A DNA stretch of 64,000 nt. Source: Lota lota. Its lineage: Eukaryota; Chordata; Actinopteri; Gadiformes; Lotidae. Under the pieces are notes generated by a model. It had not been told where the DNA came from. It saw only the letters and a list, made by a program, of their open reading frames with translations, and searched no databases. The position numbers and the translations under genes are program-made. Shown here piece by piece: positions 12,016-25,715 of the stretch; within the stretch, counting starts at the first letter, position 1, and every line of letters begins with the position of its first letter. The stretch is taken from the NCBI GenBank assembly GCA_026745465.1, contig JACYXH010000772.1, forward strand, positions 4,602,385 through 4,666,384. The letters run 5' to 3'.

Positions 12016-14038
12016 ATGACCATTACGATCACACATGGACAGACACACACACACACACACACGTACACACCCAGCGTCAGGGCGATGGTGGTGGGGTTGT
12101 CCATTAACTGTGTACAGAGAGGTCGGTTATTTTCACTGTGCACTCAACTGTGTTATTAACTCACGCTGCACTGAATCAATTGACAGGTCAGCAGGTGCAT
12201 TGTGTCCGTGTGTGTATCTGTGTCTGCTTGTATGTATGTGTGATGCTAACATCCCCACACGCACACAGACACTCACATGCACACCACCTCTTCTCCATCT
12301 CCTCCTCCTTAGACTGCTCAGGGTCAGCGCTTCAGTGTCTCCACTGTATGTTCCTGTGTAATCCCTCACCTCAAATTCAGATTCACGCCTCTTTAGATTA
12401 ACCGACTCCCTCTCACCTGTATCCTGTACCCCCACCCCCCAACCTCCTTTCTCGCTCTCCTAAATCCCTCTCACAATGGCTGACACTGTACCATCCTTAT
12501 GATTCAACACACACAGGAAAACACTCACAGAGTTGCAGTTTGCATTCACCGATATTTCCCATACAGAGTGTGCTGAGCTGCAGGTTAAAGTGTGCTGTTG
12601 GGGGGTATTCTAGCCTTGTTCCTGGCGGTCTGCCGGCTCCATCGTGTTAACCTATTCTACGCCGACACTTTAGCTGATGAAGCCTCCACATGACACAATC
12701 CAACGCCTCCTCTGTGCTTTTTTTATTTTCTCTCTCTTGCATGGAGATCTAATTTGGGTGTGTACGGGTGGCCATGTGTGTGTGTGGGCATGTGTGAAGG
12801 GTTAAGACAAGGTATAAGCGGAACTGGGGAAACCTATTAAAGTAAACTGTACGGGCATAATGATGTTCCCACAGGCCATTCGCTGGGGAGAGCAGACACA
12901 CCACACTGTGGGAGTAAGACACACTGGCGACACCTCCATTCTTACAACTCTTGATGCTGCTGTTGTTGCTGACTAGGTTAAAGTTAAAAGCATTTTGGCA
13001 CTCGCCTAATTTCCACCGGCGTTCAATCACTGCATCCAATCAGATCAATTGCTTTGTGTGACGCACAAGAACAGGTTTATATTTATAAAATGCCATTGGT
13101 GCTGGCTTTGTCATTGGAATCTCCGATTCTGTCATCTCAGAATGATGTTATACTGATGTAACGCACCACCTTGACCTTGGACTTGAAAGCTTGAAGGAAT
13201 GAGTGAGTCAAGTTCATTTTTGGTAACAAACTGTGCACTGACTGTGTTCTCTGAGCTAACGACGACCTGACTTTGTTTACAACTCTCATCCACGCCACTC
13301 ATCCACGATGGACCCTTCTCGCTGCTGAAATAGTTTCATCATGAACGGCGTCAGCGTTTCCCTAAGACCTTCCCAAAATATAATAAATGATGTTACATAT
13401 TTGAGCTCTTGAGGCTCCTGGATACCAGACTTCTCCATTTTCCGCCCCACTTTTCACATTTAGTCACAGCGGTTCTTGGGGGTGGTGCAGGAAATCAGAG
13501 CACAGCCCAACAAAGCTGCTGTAGTCATTTGCCTTCTGCGTAACGCGGGAGGGCGGGGCTGTCTGGCGGCCGGTGTTACAGAGTGTTCTCTCGAAGGCGG
13601 CGGTAAGGGGAAGACAAGGGCTGGGGGAAAATCAAGCCACAACTAAACACATACAGATTTTTCTGGGGCACACAATTAGAGAAAGTGATTAAAAGAAAAG
13701 ATAGACAGTCAGGGATAATAAAATACATCAGGAAAAACATATTCTAAATGGAGCCAAAGCCTACAGATTGCACATGCACAAGGGGATGCACTCACGTACA
13801 TGCACATGTGCACAAAACCCACATTTACAAACTAGTACAGAGAAGTGCTCAAGGACATATAGACACAGACAAATGCGTGTAAGCGATGCATCCATGGGCG
13901 TTCTGAATGTGTCTGGGCTCCAGCAGGGCTCCGAGGGGCACCGCTACACCTTCAAGTAGCCAGTCTTTGGTGATCGGCACATTGGAGACACGTTAGATGC
14001 CTTCCTTGCTCTGTCTCACTCTCTTGTCCCTCTCTATC

Positions 14039-14041
<3 letters not shown>

Positions 14042-14091
<50 letters not shown>

Positions 14092-14168
14092 CCTCTCTGT
14101 CTCTCTCTGTCCCTCTCTATCTCTCTCTCTGTCCCTCACTATCTCCTCTCTCTCTCTCTCTCTCTCCC
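14042..14168. repeat. (CT)n microsatellite with CTGTCC interruptions
   Basis: Perfect CT to 14088, then CT-rich sequence with periodic CTGTCCCTC words to about 14168. Confidence 0.95.
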
Positions 14169-14816
14169 CTTTGTCTGTGTGTCTCGCCCCTGGAGGGTTT
14201 CTTTAACCTTTTGTGTTGCTGTTTACTGTGTTCAATCTACTCAAACGATTCCTTTAAGGGGTTACATGTTTTTCCTTTAAAAAATATATTTATTTTCAAT
14301 TTTTGTTCTGTGTTCTTCTTGTTCTGGTGCCTCATATTATGACAAAATCATTTTTTTGTATTTTTTGCTGTGCTGCTTATTTACTTCATGTCACAATATA
14401 GCGTTTATTGAGTCTTTTGTTTTTGCTATGTGTGCCAGGCTTATTTTCTGGGAGAGAGCGAAAGAGGTAGAGAGAGAGGAGCAATTGAGTGGGAATGATA
14501 TGACCTTGAGTTACAGTCATGGTACAGTCATTGGGAACCTTGCAGTTGTCTATTATGGTGAAATATACTTGGAGAGGCCATGACATCAGCTGCATCTGTT
14601 GCTGACTGCCCTGTAAAAATGGGAGATACAGAGTCAATATTGTATGAGTAATGGCAATGTATATGTATGTGTGTGTGTGTGTGTGCATGAAGGGGATAAA
14701 AGATGTGACGGTTGTGTTTGAGAGGGATGGAGAAGGAACGGGGACTGACAGGGAGATACGAAAAAAAGTGTTTGTGTGTATGTGGGGCGTGTACACACCT
14801 TTATCTCTTTTGTGTG

Positions 14817-14818
<2 letters not shown>

Positions 14819-14847
<29 letters not shown>

Positions 14848-14893
14848 GCAAGTGAGAGAGACAGTGTGAGTGCGATGTGTGTATATGCATATT

Positions 14894-14942
<49 letters not shown>
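14819..14942. repeat. Opposed (CA)n and (GT)n arrays
   Basis: CA units at 14819-14847 are followed by GT units at 14897-14942. The two arrays are complementary and separated by about 50 bp, so a transcript could fold into a long CA/GU stem. Confidence 0.95.
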
Positions 14943-14944
<2 letters not shown>

Positions 14945-15228
14945 TTGTGTGTTCACAAGAGAGAGCCAACAAGGGGACTAATGGTCTTTTCAGGCTGTGG
15001 ATGAGGCTGGCATTAGGCTGGCATGGCCCTAAACGAGACACAATGAGCCCAGTCCTCCTGGGGGTCCTGACCCACTGTAGTGGATGAACGTTGTCCTGGG
15101 TGACTGATACTCCATTTCCCCAAGCCGGTACATCAAAGACTATCAGCGAGACAAGACACGACCATATGGTAATAACAGATAACACCATGGTGGTCCAAAA
15201 AACCCTTTACGGCCATCTTTGAATACCT

Positions 15229-15545
15229 CATATGTATGTGTTTGTGTTGTGTGTGTGTGTGTGCGTGTGCGTGGCAGTAATGCTGTGTGGGTGGGTGTAT
15301 ACTTGCACAGCTGAGACTGCACACACATACGCTCGTGTGTGTATGTGCTCACCTGAGACTGTGTGTGTGTGTATATGCATGTATCAGAGACTGGGTCTGT
15401 GTGTCCTCACCTGTGACTGTGGGTATGTGTGCGTGTGTAAGTGTGTTTGTGTTTGCGTGCGCATATCTGGCTATGTGTGTGTGCACAGGCCTGTGTATGT
15501 GTGTAAACACACCTGTGACTGTGTGTGTGTGTCTGTATGTCTGTA
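15229..15545. repeat. Degenerate GT-rich repeat with CACCTGTGACTGTGTG units
   Basis: GT-rich sequence containing several near copies of CTCACCTGAGACTGTGTG/ACACCTGTGACTGTGTG. It is an imperfect minisatellite rather than a plain dinucleotide array. Confidence 0.8.
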
Positions 15546-16562
15546 GTACACACTCGCGGGTCAGACTAAGACTATTGTCCTTGTGTGGAGCCTATCTAGG
15601 CAGCCCGGAGCTGAAATTAAGCAGAGAAACATGACCAGCAGGTTTCCCCCAACACAGGGAGGCTGGTCAGCAGAGGCTTTCAGGGGATGTAGGTTAGGTC
15701 ATGGAAAGTACACACATTCACTACATGAATGTACTGAATGTGAGGTAGTGTGTTCAGACCACCCGGTGTTAACCGTACTCCCACCCGGGAGGCCTTCTTT
15801 CATTCATTAATTCTGTGTGACGGCTGGCGTACCAACACTACCGGAGTGCCCTCAAGCTAGGTGCTGAATCCCTGCTATCTCCGGCACTGCTTTAATTCCC
15901 TCTGACCTTCGCGTAAAAGGTAGCATAGAGGGAGCCAGCTCCAAGGAGAGGCTAACCCTCAGGGAAGGTAACTTAGAACTTTGTGTGATAAGAGAATGGC
16001 CGGGTTTAGAATCTAAACCGGTTTACTCTCATCAGTAAACAGTTAGGAACAAAATCTGTTCATTTTCAGATGTCAACGTTTAGCCAAACCCTATTTGCAG
16101 AGCAGAGCCCTTTCTTGCCAATTCCGTTATTGTCCCAGCTGTTTTTGATCCGCAATTTCAGGGCAAACTGTATGAGATGGCCTATTTCATTAATATTGGA
16201 AGATTGTGTGTTCTGTGTGGAATGTTGCTGGATGGGAAAATAATGGACAGAAATGAGAGATGGAGCAGAACCAAGGTAATCAAACAGGGCAGACATATGT
16301 CTGTACAACAAATACAATATTCCAACTACACCAAGTTTAGTATTGTTTCCCCCTTCCACCGCAATACACACATGAATACCATGAGCGACGGTATTTAATG
16401 AGTTAAATGTACCCTAGGTTAAACTACAATGATCGTTCCTAACCGTGACATCAAGTCATTCTGCTTTGTGCTTGTACATGGTGCTCTGTTACTGTATACC
16501 GGAGCACTTCTGTAAAGAATAAGTGTCCTAGAGACTGTTTATCTTCCCATTCTGTTTACACT

Positions 16563-16764
16563 GATGACACACAACACATACACACACACACACAAATGCT
16601 CACCCACACACACACATATACACACACAATCACGCACACATAAATATTCAGACACACACATACACATACCAACAAACACAATCACACAAAAACCCACACA
16701 TACACGCATACGCCCAGTCATAAACAGACACAAACACACACACACAAAAACATATATATAGGTA

Positions 16765-16806
<42 letters not shown>
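16563..16806. repeat. Degenerate CA-rich tract followed by (GT)n
   Basis: CA-rich sequence at 16563-16745 meets a (GT)n array at 16769-16806, again giving opposed complementary repeats. Confidence 0.9.
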
Positions 16807-16814
<8 letters not shown>

Positions 16815-18580
16815 TGTGTGAGTGTCCGCTGGACAATTACAATAAGGTGGCTCTACCTGCAGGCCAGGCCGGTGGAGTGGGGAGATGGGTGAGTGACAGG
16901 TAATGACACCCACTGAGAGCTGAGAGGTCCCTGAGGGCCTGCTGCCTGTTCACCTGCCACACACAGCGCCCGTCTCACATCGCTGGGGTCTGTTGCCGCG
17001 CTAACATCGCACACAGCAAAGGGGCTGCCTTCAACATCGTCATCATCGCCCTCCTCTTGTCTTCTATCTATAAGTTCTGCTAATGACTATTTGTGGTTGT
17101 CTTATCTCATTATCGCCTTCTGTGATCAGGTCTTCAGAGGCCATTAGAGCTCTCTCTCTATATATATTTCTCTCACCTTCTCTCTCCAACTCTCTAACTC
17201 TGTGTCTAACTCTCTCTCTCTCTCTCTCTCTCCCACACTCTCTCTGTCTGTCTCTTTGACTGTCTCCTTACCTATAAATCGTTCTGTCCCTCCCTCTACT
17301 GACCAGTGTTTCTCCAACTTGAGAACTCAATCTTACTCAATCGAAGATCACAATCGCTCTTCCTCACTCTTCGTCATTCAGCCCAGTTTTCCATCAACCT
17401 TCCTTCCTTCCTTCAATCCTTCCTTCTTTATTGAGTCTAAGACTGCTTTACCCCCAAGTGGCACCTAAACCAAGAAGGATACCATTTAGAAGATAATAGA
17501 GCGAAAGTACGACACAAGCATCACACAAGAGAATATATGCTTACAACTGCCAGCATTCACCGTAGCAGCTATTCTGATTGTTGTGTTCCACTCCACTACT
17601 ACTACTACTGTCTTTTGACCCATAAGGCCAGACTATCCTGGTAAATACCAGATGGGCCGACCCACCGGGCTACAAGGCCCGTGCTGCTGCAGAAAACAAC
17701 AACATAAAAACTGGCCCATGTGTGGAGATTGTAAACCATTTGAATCGTAATCAGGCTTAGTGTCATTGATTTTATGTTAGGGTTGGGAAAATATGTGATC
17801 ACTATCAATATTGATGGGTGAGGTCCTTTCAGGAGTCTTCACAGTTGTCTTCATAGGGCTGTGTATATGTCTTCCCAACTCTCCTGCTTGTTCTCTGTCA
17901 TACACGTATATTATGGTGTTTAGTTACATTTTTAAGGATTAATAAAGTTGATTGTATCATTTGGCAGGTAGTATGGCAAGTATTTTATGAGGAACACTAA
18001 ATCACGGGCATGGATGCTTATGTGGCTTAAATGGCCAAAGGCAATAGGAACAGTCATGTATGAATATAATCTAATCTTAAGCATCTTGCAGAGCCAAACA
18101 GATAAGATTGTTTGGCCTACAGCTATCCTGCCCTTGTAGCTGGTTGAATTCATCACACTGTAGCACTTTTCGTTCCATAGTATCTTGTTCGTAGTTGCTT
18201 TGGACAAAATCAATGAAGGTAAGTACGATTTTAGACCACTGGAACATGGCATTAGTTGCACTCAGTTTAGGATATATGTGTATCTCAACCCCTGTGGTGA
18301 ACGCGGCTACCTCTCTGAGAAATGAGTCAACCTGAGTAACCTGAGTAAAAGATATACAGTATGTAAGTCCTGACAGATATGGTCTCGTCTCTTGACTGGT
18401 CTGCCAGCCAGCATGCAGAAATGTGTTATGATACTGCTATAAAGGCAAACATGCTGCGCTTGCAATTCAAGGTCATCTCACGGTTGTGAACCTTGACCCT
18501 GGCTGTGAGGTACTGCTGCCCAGCGTGAATAGGCTGTCTAAACAAGGGCATGTCCAGTTCACTGTATCGCACGCTCTGTG

Positions 18581-18595
18581 CCCCCCCCCCCCCCC
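18581..18595. repeat. C homopolymer (15 C); a 14-G run follows at 18827-18840
   Basis: The two homopolymers lie 231 bp apart and are complementary. Length calls in such runs are error-prone. Confidence 0.9.
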
Positions 18596-19023
18596 GCTAT
18601 CTTTCTATGACAACCATGACTCTCATCTTTTGTGTCTCTCTGTGTGTTGGCTTGTGTTGCCTTGAATCACAACACTCATCCAAGTGTGGTTTGTGTGTGT
18701 ATTACAAAATCATGTTGACATTTAAGTTTCAATTTTTGGATGGATGCCAGGGAGGCAAAACTGAGAACTGGATTAAGACAGAAAATAGCGTTTGTTGTGG
18801 AAAACCATACTTATGGAATATAGTGAGGGGGGGGGGGGGGTCACTTTGCATTGATGGGTCACTGCCACCACTGCAGCCAATAGGGAATGGGGAGCGATGG
18901 AGCGTAGAGCACTGCTACCAATATTCATGCAGGGCTGCTGACTTGTGGCTCTACTTGGACAAACCTTTGGCTTCAGTCAATACAAGTTAATTGATATAGA
19001 TTATAATCACCACAACACAGCTC

Positions 19024-19063
19024 TTGGATAGCTTCAGGCGCCAGCTTTGGATAGCTTCAGGCG
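19024..19063. repeat. 23-bp tandem duplication
   Basis: TTGGATAGCTTCAGGCG occurs twice with a 23-bp period (19024 and 19047). Confidence 0.95.
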
Positions 19064-19191
19064 TCAACCCCAAATCAACCTTTGTGCCGGGCCTTAAAGG
19101 CCAAGAAACAGTAAAACGCAATGTTTTGTTTATTTTCCTTTTGCTCACAAGTAGTATCTGTGTGCCCAGCAAACGGCAGGTAAACACTTAC

Positions 19192-19474
19192 CTTTGGCGC
19201 TGTGTGTAGACTGACATAGTTGTCCAAAAACACGTCGAGACAAGTCACAGAGCCTGCGTCTTATGCTCTGGTTACACAACTTTTTCTCCCTGCACATTTT
19301 CCTGGCAGCTCTCACCTTCCTTCTAGAATACCTTTGTTGGGTAACTTCTTGGATGGTTTGAAGCACTAAACTCCTAAGTGAGGGATTGTCTCCTTCCTCT
19401 GCTTCGCTGCTTAACAAAGACTTTTGAGGAAAGAGTAGCAGGCTTGATAATAGTGATGCTAGTGGTACACTCAT
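19192..19474 (-). other. Unassigned antisense reading frame ending in a consensus splice donor
   Basis: From an ATG at 19474 (minus strand) the frame stays open for 94 codons to CAAAG, followed by GTAAGTG (donor after 19192). The peptide starts MSVPLASLLSSLLLFPQK, has an acidic patch (SEAEEGD), then a strongly basic part (QRYSRRKVRAARKMCREKK and NQSIRRRLCDLSRRVFGQL). It is not a low-complexity product. I do not recognise the family and see no partner exon, so it may be chance or a repeat-derived exon. Confidence 0.2.
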
Positions 19475-19816
19475 GGCTATGGTTCTTTACATGGTTTTTA
19501 CTTTTACCAAAGGGGGACATTAAAGTGGCTAGAGTGTTTTTCTCACAAGCAAAAGGTGCTGTTCTGTTTCCAGGTGACTGGGGTTTTAGGTAAAGTAATT
19601 ATCCTGCTAAACAGAATCTGTACACAATGCATGAAAAACTAACATTTACAAAAACACTTATAGATCATCTCAAGGGACTTGCCCATTTAAAGAAAGGTAT
19701 CCTCTACAATAACATCCTACTTATTAGATTCAGAGCCTGGGGTTGTTGCTTGGATTGTAAACATACATAGATGGCCTATTTCTCTCTTGATTAAAAGGGC
19801 TTGCTGTTGCATCTTT

Positions 19817-19818
<2 letters not shown>

Positions 19819-19847
<29 letters not shown>

Positions 19848-19902
19848 TTCTCTGTCTCTGTCTGTATGTCTCTCTCTCTCTCTCTCACTCTCTCTTTTAG
19901 TC
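19819..19902. repeat. (CT)n-rich tract
   Basis: CT arrays are interrupted by TGTCT words. Confidence 0.9.
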
Positions 19903-20705
19903 TTTTAGTGCCATCGACATGAAGACATGTAACGTACAGGAAAATGAACGCAGGCCGCCCCAGAGGCAACGTGAATCACATTTGTATTCATTAATTTTTT
20001 AAGTGCATCTGGTTTGAACGATTTATAGACTCATATTTCTATTTATTTATTTCCAATGCCCTGAGGGGGGAGGGGGCTTCAGTCAAATGAAATGTATAAA
20101 CATATCACGTTTTTGTTCTTGCTGTATTGTTTCTGGGAGACTTGCATTTCCTTTGAGGAACCCACCCCGTTGTTTATTTGTCAGACGGGCCCACCTGCGG
20201 AAACTATTTCACCGCAGCCCCTTTTTAAACTTCGTTTGTCTCTCTCCTCAGTGACACCACGTCTCCTCCTGTCACCCAGCTTCCGTCCATACCAAACCAC
20301 CATACTGACAAATGGCAATGACCTACTCAAGCACACCTTTCCCCCATCCATTTCTCCCTTCACAAATCAATAACGTTAGAGCGTATCTCATATTATTACA
20401 CCTTATCTTATCCTGCCCACACTCCTTCAACATGTAATATGTATGTGGTTCTGTTTCATATTATTTACCAGTATTTGTATTCCCTTATCTATTGATATTT
20501 CCTTTCCATCTGGGTCACCCATAAAGGTCCCTCTGGCACCCACCTCACGCATGCATTTGTTTCAGCACACATTAAGTGTTCCAAAAAAAACACAATGTTT
20601 TTATTGTTGTTATTTCATCCCATTGACCCTCATCTTCACTCGTCTTCAGCTGTCAGTTGGCTGAAGAAAACAGAGCCATTCTGGTCTCATCACCTTCCCG
20701 ATAGA

Positions 20706-20706
<1 letters not shown>

Positions 20707-20795
<89 letters not shown>

Positions 20796-20944
20796 ATGCA
20801 CACACACACGCACGTGCACATACACACACTCCCGCACACACGCATACACTCAAGACGCACACACACACACACTACCCACATAAACACTCACGCACACACA
20901 CAAACACTACACACCACACACACACACATACACACACACACACA
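20707..20944. repeat. (CA)n microsatellite and degenerate CA tail
   Basis: A nearly perfect CA array to 20792, with one CTCA interruption, is followed by about 150 bp of degenerate CA-rich sequence. Confidence 0.97.
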
Positions 20945-21538
20945 GAACTCATTAAGGCCCTCTTTTTAATTACCGAGATGAAGATTAATGGGGTGTTGAG
21001 ATGGATGACCTAATGTGTAACGTCAAATAAATAAATAACTGTGTGAGTGTCAACTGACGGCTGATCAAGTGAACACTCGCTGGTCAACTCTTATCCGCTT
21101 CAGCATTTAGTCACACTTTAATGAGACTTAGCACATTGGTGTCTCCACAGTCCACACAATATGATGTGAGCCTGTGTGTGTGAAGTTTGTGTGTGTGTTT
21201 GAGCAAGAGGGCTATAATTATATTATTTGACGGCAGGAAATCAGCTTCATGTCACCAGGGCTTCCGCCAGCGGGGTTTTTCTAATTATGTAAGATTGCAC
21301 CTCTGCCTTCCTCGACAGCACACACCACAAGGCCTGTGTTGAAGATGGATTAAAATAGGGAGCTGGAAATACCATCGCCAGTGCAGTCAGACAGGCCCTC
21401 TGATTGCCCCGTGGCAGCAGAGTTCTGAGAAGTTAATAAATGAAATGGCTATCAGACCTGTTGGGGATGATAAGCATGTTGTTTTTCTGACAACCAAAAG
21501 CAAAGGAGAGTTTGGCTGATGCAAATGCAGTTATGCAA

Positions 21539-21542
<4 letters not shown>

Positions 21543-21574
<32 letters not shown>
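21543..21574. repeat. (CA)n microsatellite; (GT)n at 21791-21813
   Basis: A perfect CA array, with a shorter GT array about 215 bp downstream. Confidence 0.95.
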
Positions 21575-21579
<5 letters not shown>

Positions 21580-24115
21580 ATAAAACATCAGTGAAATTAC
21601 TGATGCAGTGCTATGAAAGGCATCGATTGTCTCAGTTAATTATTGTCACTATAGCATTCAGAAGAGGAACTCCAGAGCAATTCAACTTTCTAACTATTAT
21701 GTTCAGTCAGTTAACATGGAAATTAAAATGATTAAACCATTTTCTGGAGGCCTCTTTGTGTTTAAATGTCAAATACCTTTTTTAGTATTTGTGTGTGTGT
21801 GTGTGTGTGTGTGCGTGTGTATGTGTTATACAGCAAAATAACAGCAAACAATTCGAAACAACTGAAAAAGAAGATATAAATATATTTGATCTCATCATTG
21901 TGATTCTTTTATGTTAATGGGAGCCAGCAAGTCTTCATTCTTTAATTCAGAGATACAACCTAACTTATCCATTACCACCCAGAAGGGCAAAGGTATGACA
22001 ATTAATGAATGGTTGTTTTTCAGTAACTTTACGGAGATGCTTGACAACACAGCAGAAACCTTTTGTTTGATCTTGTGGTTTAAAAGGCGTCTCAATGCAA
22101 CCCTAGGAATTCATGATCTTCTGGGTTGATGATGTACAATTTAAGATAGGCCTGTTAACTTTTGTCAGCAGAGGCACACAATCTCGTGTTTCTCAGTGTT
22201 GGTATGTTTTCAGTAAGACAAAAACAACACATGTAAATGTAATCCCTCCTGAACACATGCCAGGTTCTGCTAATGAGCTGTCAGAATGCTGAAATGCAGA
22301 AATGGTATTTGTGTGACGCTGTTTATTTCACGTGGACAGTGCTTTGCAAAGTACTGCCATCATACCTGACATGCTGAACTCTCAATGTGTTTAAAGCCCA
22401 CTCAATGATCCATCAGTTTCTTACCGGAGCTATTCACAAGTGGTGCAAGCATATGGGAGATAACTATCAGCCTGGACTTTAAGCAAATAAATGTTGCCTG
22501 GAATGCATCTATAACCTATGTACCACATTGTATCCTAAGAAACTCTAGGCAGGTGATTTAAAAACGAAATATATTTGTGCGTCCGTCCTTGATGAGAGCA
22601 TCACAGGATCTTCTGCCCCTTGTTACCCTCGCCTCCCAGGACAGAGCACTAAATTGTTGGTGTTAATGACCTCCTATACTAGGTGAGGAGCCAGTTCATT
22701 ACCCTGCTGGTTTATACTTATACTACTGCAGAAAAGGAGAGTCTCATTAAAGGAATAGACGAAGCCAGTGGATTCCCTCAAAGCCAGAAAGCACGTTTGT
22801 ATATATTGGATTTAAAAGGGGCCATGGTCAAGGCTAAATGATCATAACTAACCAATGTCATCCTGCCATGCACGGCACACTATACCCTAATGTTTTACAC
22901 ATAGCTCCATTTTCTGCAAATTTTCCTGCTAGGTTTTGATAAATATACACATCCAGCTGTTACACGCACAACTGCACACATACACCCACGCAAGCATGCT
23001 CCCACACGCACATGCACGCCTCCTTTCTTGGAAAATGAAAGTGAAATTGAGCTGTAAACTTTAATGTTGTAACTCAAGTGTAAATGATGTGCTCACTCGG
23101 ATAAAGGACCAATGTGACAGCTAGCATCGAGAGAGAGAGAGAGACCAAGGTACAGCAGAGAAGGGGAAAGCACCAAGTGGGGTGAGGATGAGGCCAACAA
23201 ATGAGAGAGAGAGAGAGAGAGACCGTGAGAGCAGAGGTCTGATTCATAGAGAGAGATTTGAGAGAATTGTGCTAAAGGTGCATTGCATTGCATCATAGGA
23301 TTATGTGTTATCTGTTATTGACGGCTGTCACTGTGAGTGACAAGATTATCACATCTCAAAAATGGTGTTACAGGATTGTGTGCCTCAAGTACATCTTTAC
23401 AGCACATCACAGATAACATGTGAGATGACATTTCAGCTTATGCGGTGCCAACCATGGGGCTAGGGGCCCTTTGATCGAGGGGACCTCGGCTTTATTAACA
23501 ATAGAATCAAACGAGTCGGCGTGGCAACCCCCATGACACTACGTTCCCGGCGGTGATGTATATATGCATTTCCTCTTCTGAAAGCAATCCGATGATGTCG
23601 TGCACTCTTTCTCCTATGCCTGCTTTCCCGGCTCTGCCACAGAACAACTCAAGGCCACTCATTGATTGGTTTACAAGGGGGGCGCTTTGTGTTCTCAGTG
23701 TGAACATGGCGCGGTGACCCTGCTAAACCTTGCTTGTTTGGCTCCCGTCACATATTGACCACCCTCAAATGTCAAAGTCTGGTGGAACCAGGGTTTGCCT
23801 GGGATTATACACTCTCTATAGACATGTGCGGGGCGCATAAACCACAGGGACGCTACACGTTTGTGTAGCGTGTTTTTATAAAAACATTTACTTCCCTCGG
23901 GTTGAGTGTCTGTATTGAATACGGCCACAAGGGCAAAACGGGATGTGTGATTGTTGCTCTTGTTGTGTTTCTAGATTGAAAACGGAGACTTTTTTCAATG
24001 TAGAGGCCTCAACCAAAGCAGAGATGTTTACATGGGAGAAGGCTATAGCTGTTGACTTGCTGCACATAATTATGCCTCAAAGTCCCTTTATGATATATAA
24101 AAAAAAACTCCACTA

Positions 24116-24173
24116 TTACTACTATAGTAGTAACTCCACTATTTTTACTGTCCACTTTGTGGACAATAAAAAT
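24116..24173. repeat. Two adjacent palindromes
   Basis: TTACTACTATAGTAGTAA (24116-24133) is a perfect 18-bp palindrome. Immediately downstream, ATTTTTACTGTCCAC (24141-24155) and GTGGACAATAAAAAT (24159-24173) pair at 14 of 15 positions around a TTT loop. The word ACTCCACTATT also occurs twice around the first palindrome. Confidence 0.85.
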
Positions 24174-25636
24174 ATTTCCTGCTCTCTATAGCTGTACAAT
24201 AAGCTGTAACAGTTAGGTTCAGCGATTGCATTTCTCAATGGCCGATAAATGTGTGAGACATATGCCCTTGTTTTGAAGTTACGAAGGATGGCACAGCTTA
24301 AAAAATCTTCAAACCATGAAGCTGGACCAAAATCTGATGTGGGATTAATATAAACTATATTCTTTTGTAAATTACGTTTCTTCATGGTATTAGGAAGAAG
24401 ACGAATACAATCAAAACCACTCCATCTTTTTAGGGCACTATCATGCATGGGAGATATTCTTTGCAGCACACCATTCGTCTTCATTTAATCTTAAACATAT
24501 CAATTTATTTTAGCTGTAAATTTGATTAAACTCCATTAAAGGGCATTCAACTCTCCAGTCACAGTTAAACTACGGTTAAAACCTTACATGACATTTCTGT
24601 GTTTGCTTTTGGCTCCTCATCATTACATATAATTACTGCACACTGAACAACGAATGCCTCAGACTAAAGATAATTAGCTTCATCCCGATTAGAAGGTGCT
24701 AGTTATCGTTATTATTTCCACTGCGTTATTGCAAACGCAATTGTTTTGTTTGAACATGGTTATTCGTCAATTACACTCGTTACATCCCATAGGATTGTGC
24801 TTCTCGTCATAAAAGTTTACCCATGACTTTATTAATAGTTGAAAACAAGACACACACTATTCAACTTATGTTAATGCATTCTTGCGCCTTGTTTATTGAA
24901 GACCCCTTTCTAGTCAAGGAACCTTTATCTCATGGTTCAGCATTTGGTTTGTTATTTTCATATATACTTTTTTTGTAGAATGACAATTGTTCTTATCCTA
25001 GATCACATGTTGTTTACTTGCAGAGCCTAATTTCACACAACTGCTGTTGCAAAGGGTTCCTATCAATAAGTATTCACACCATCTAAGGATATACTCTGGT
25101 GCAATTTAGTGCTCCCTCAAGACCTCAAGAGTTCCTCCTGGTACAATGGCATTAATACACCCAGATCCCTGACTGCAGGGACCATGGCTCACTTAGAAAG
25201 CTGTATAAGAAACAACTTTTCAATGGACTCACTGAGAAACCTAATAAGTGCTTCTTCTTCTCATTATTGTTCTTAAATAATGAATTAGCAGACATGCATT
25301 TCTGTACAATAATTATGTTAATGTGAACACAACGGGTTTGAACCATTGCAGATTATGTATTATTCATATTTTTTCATCACTATCTCATTGCGCTGCAGTG
25401 CTTTGATTTGATTTGTAAAACAAGCGACTATCCTCTACAATCTATCTCCAAAGCTGACTGCTCCAATAAGCAGGGTTGACTTGACTTAAAGAAATTCGCA
25501 AACCATATCATGTTCATGAAGTTCTCTTTTCTTGATTTTGTTTTAATCATGCAGTATGTAACTGGTACAAATATAACAAGCAAAAGTTCACAGTTCAATG
25601 GAATGTATTACACCTTTTTTGTTCAACTTTACCATA

Positions 25637-25661
25637 TAACACACACACACACACACACACT
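25637..25661. repeat. grik4: (CA)n close to the exon 2 acceptor
   Basis: About 12 CA units end roughly 55 nt before the start of exon 2. CA-rich sequence at this position can act as a splicing element. Confidence 0.9.
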
Positions 25662-25715
25662 CACATTCATACACAAACACAAACTTATATTATCCCTCTG
25701 TGTTTCCCCGCATAG

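Larger units (their letters stand above)
992..25715 (+). other. grik4: grik4 intron 1 (24.7 kb)
   Basis: The intron runs from GTAAG at 992 to CATAG at 25711-25715. It contains many CA/GT and CT arrays, the LTR element at 10795-12015, fish-type repeat fragments near 4.2, 6 and 10.6 kb, and a palindrome cluster near 24.1 kb. The rest is mostly AT-rich sequence with no exon I can support, apart from one unassigned antisense reading frame at 19192-19474. Large first introns are usual for glutamate receptor genes. Confidence 0.85.
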
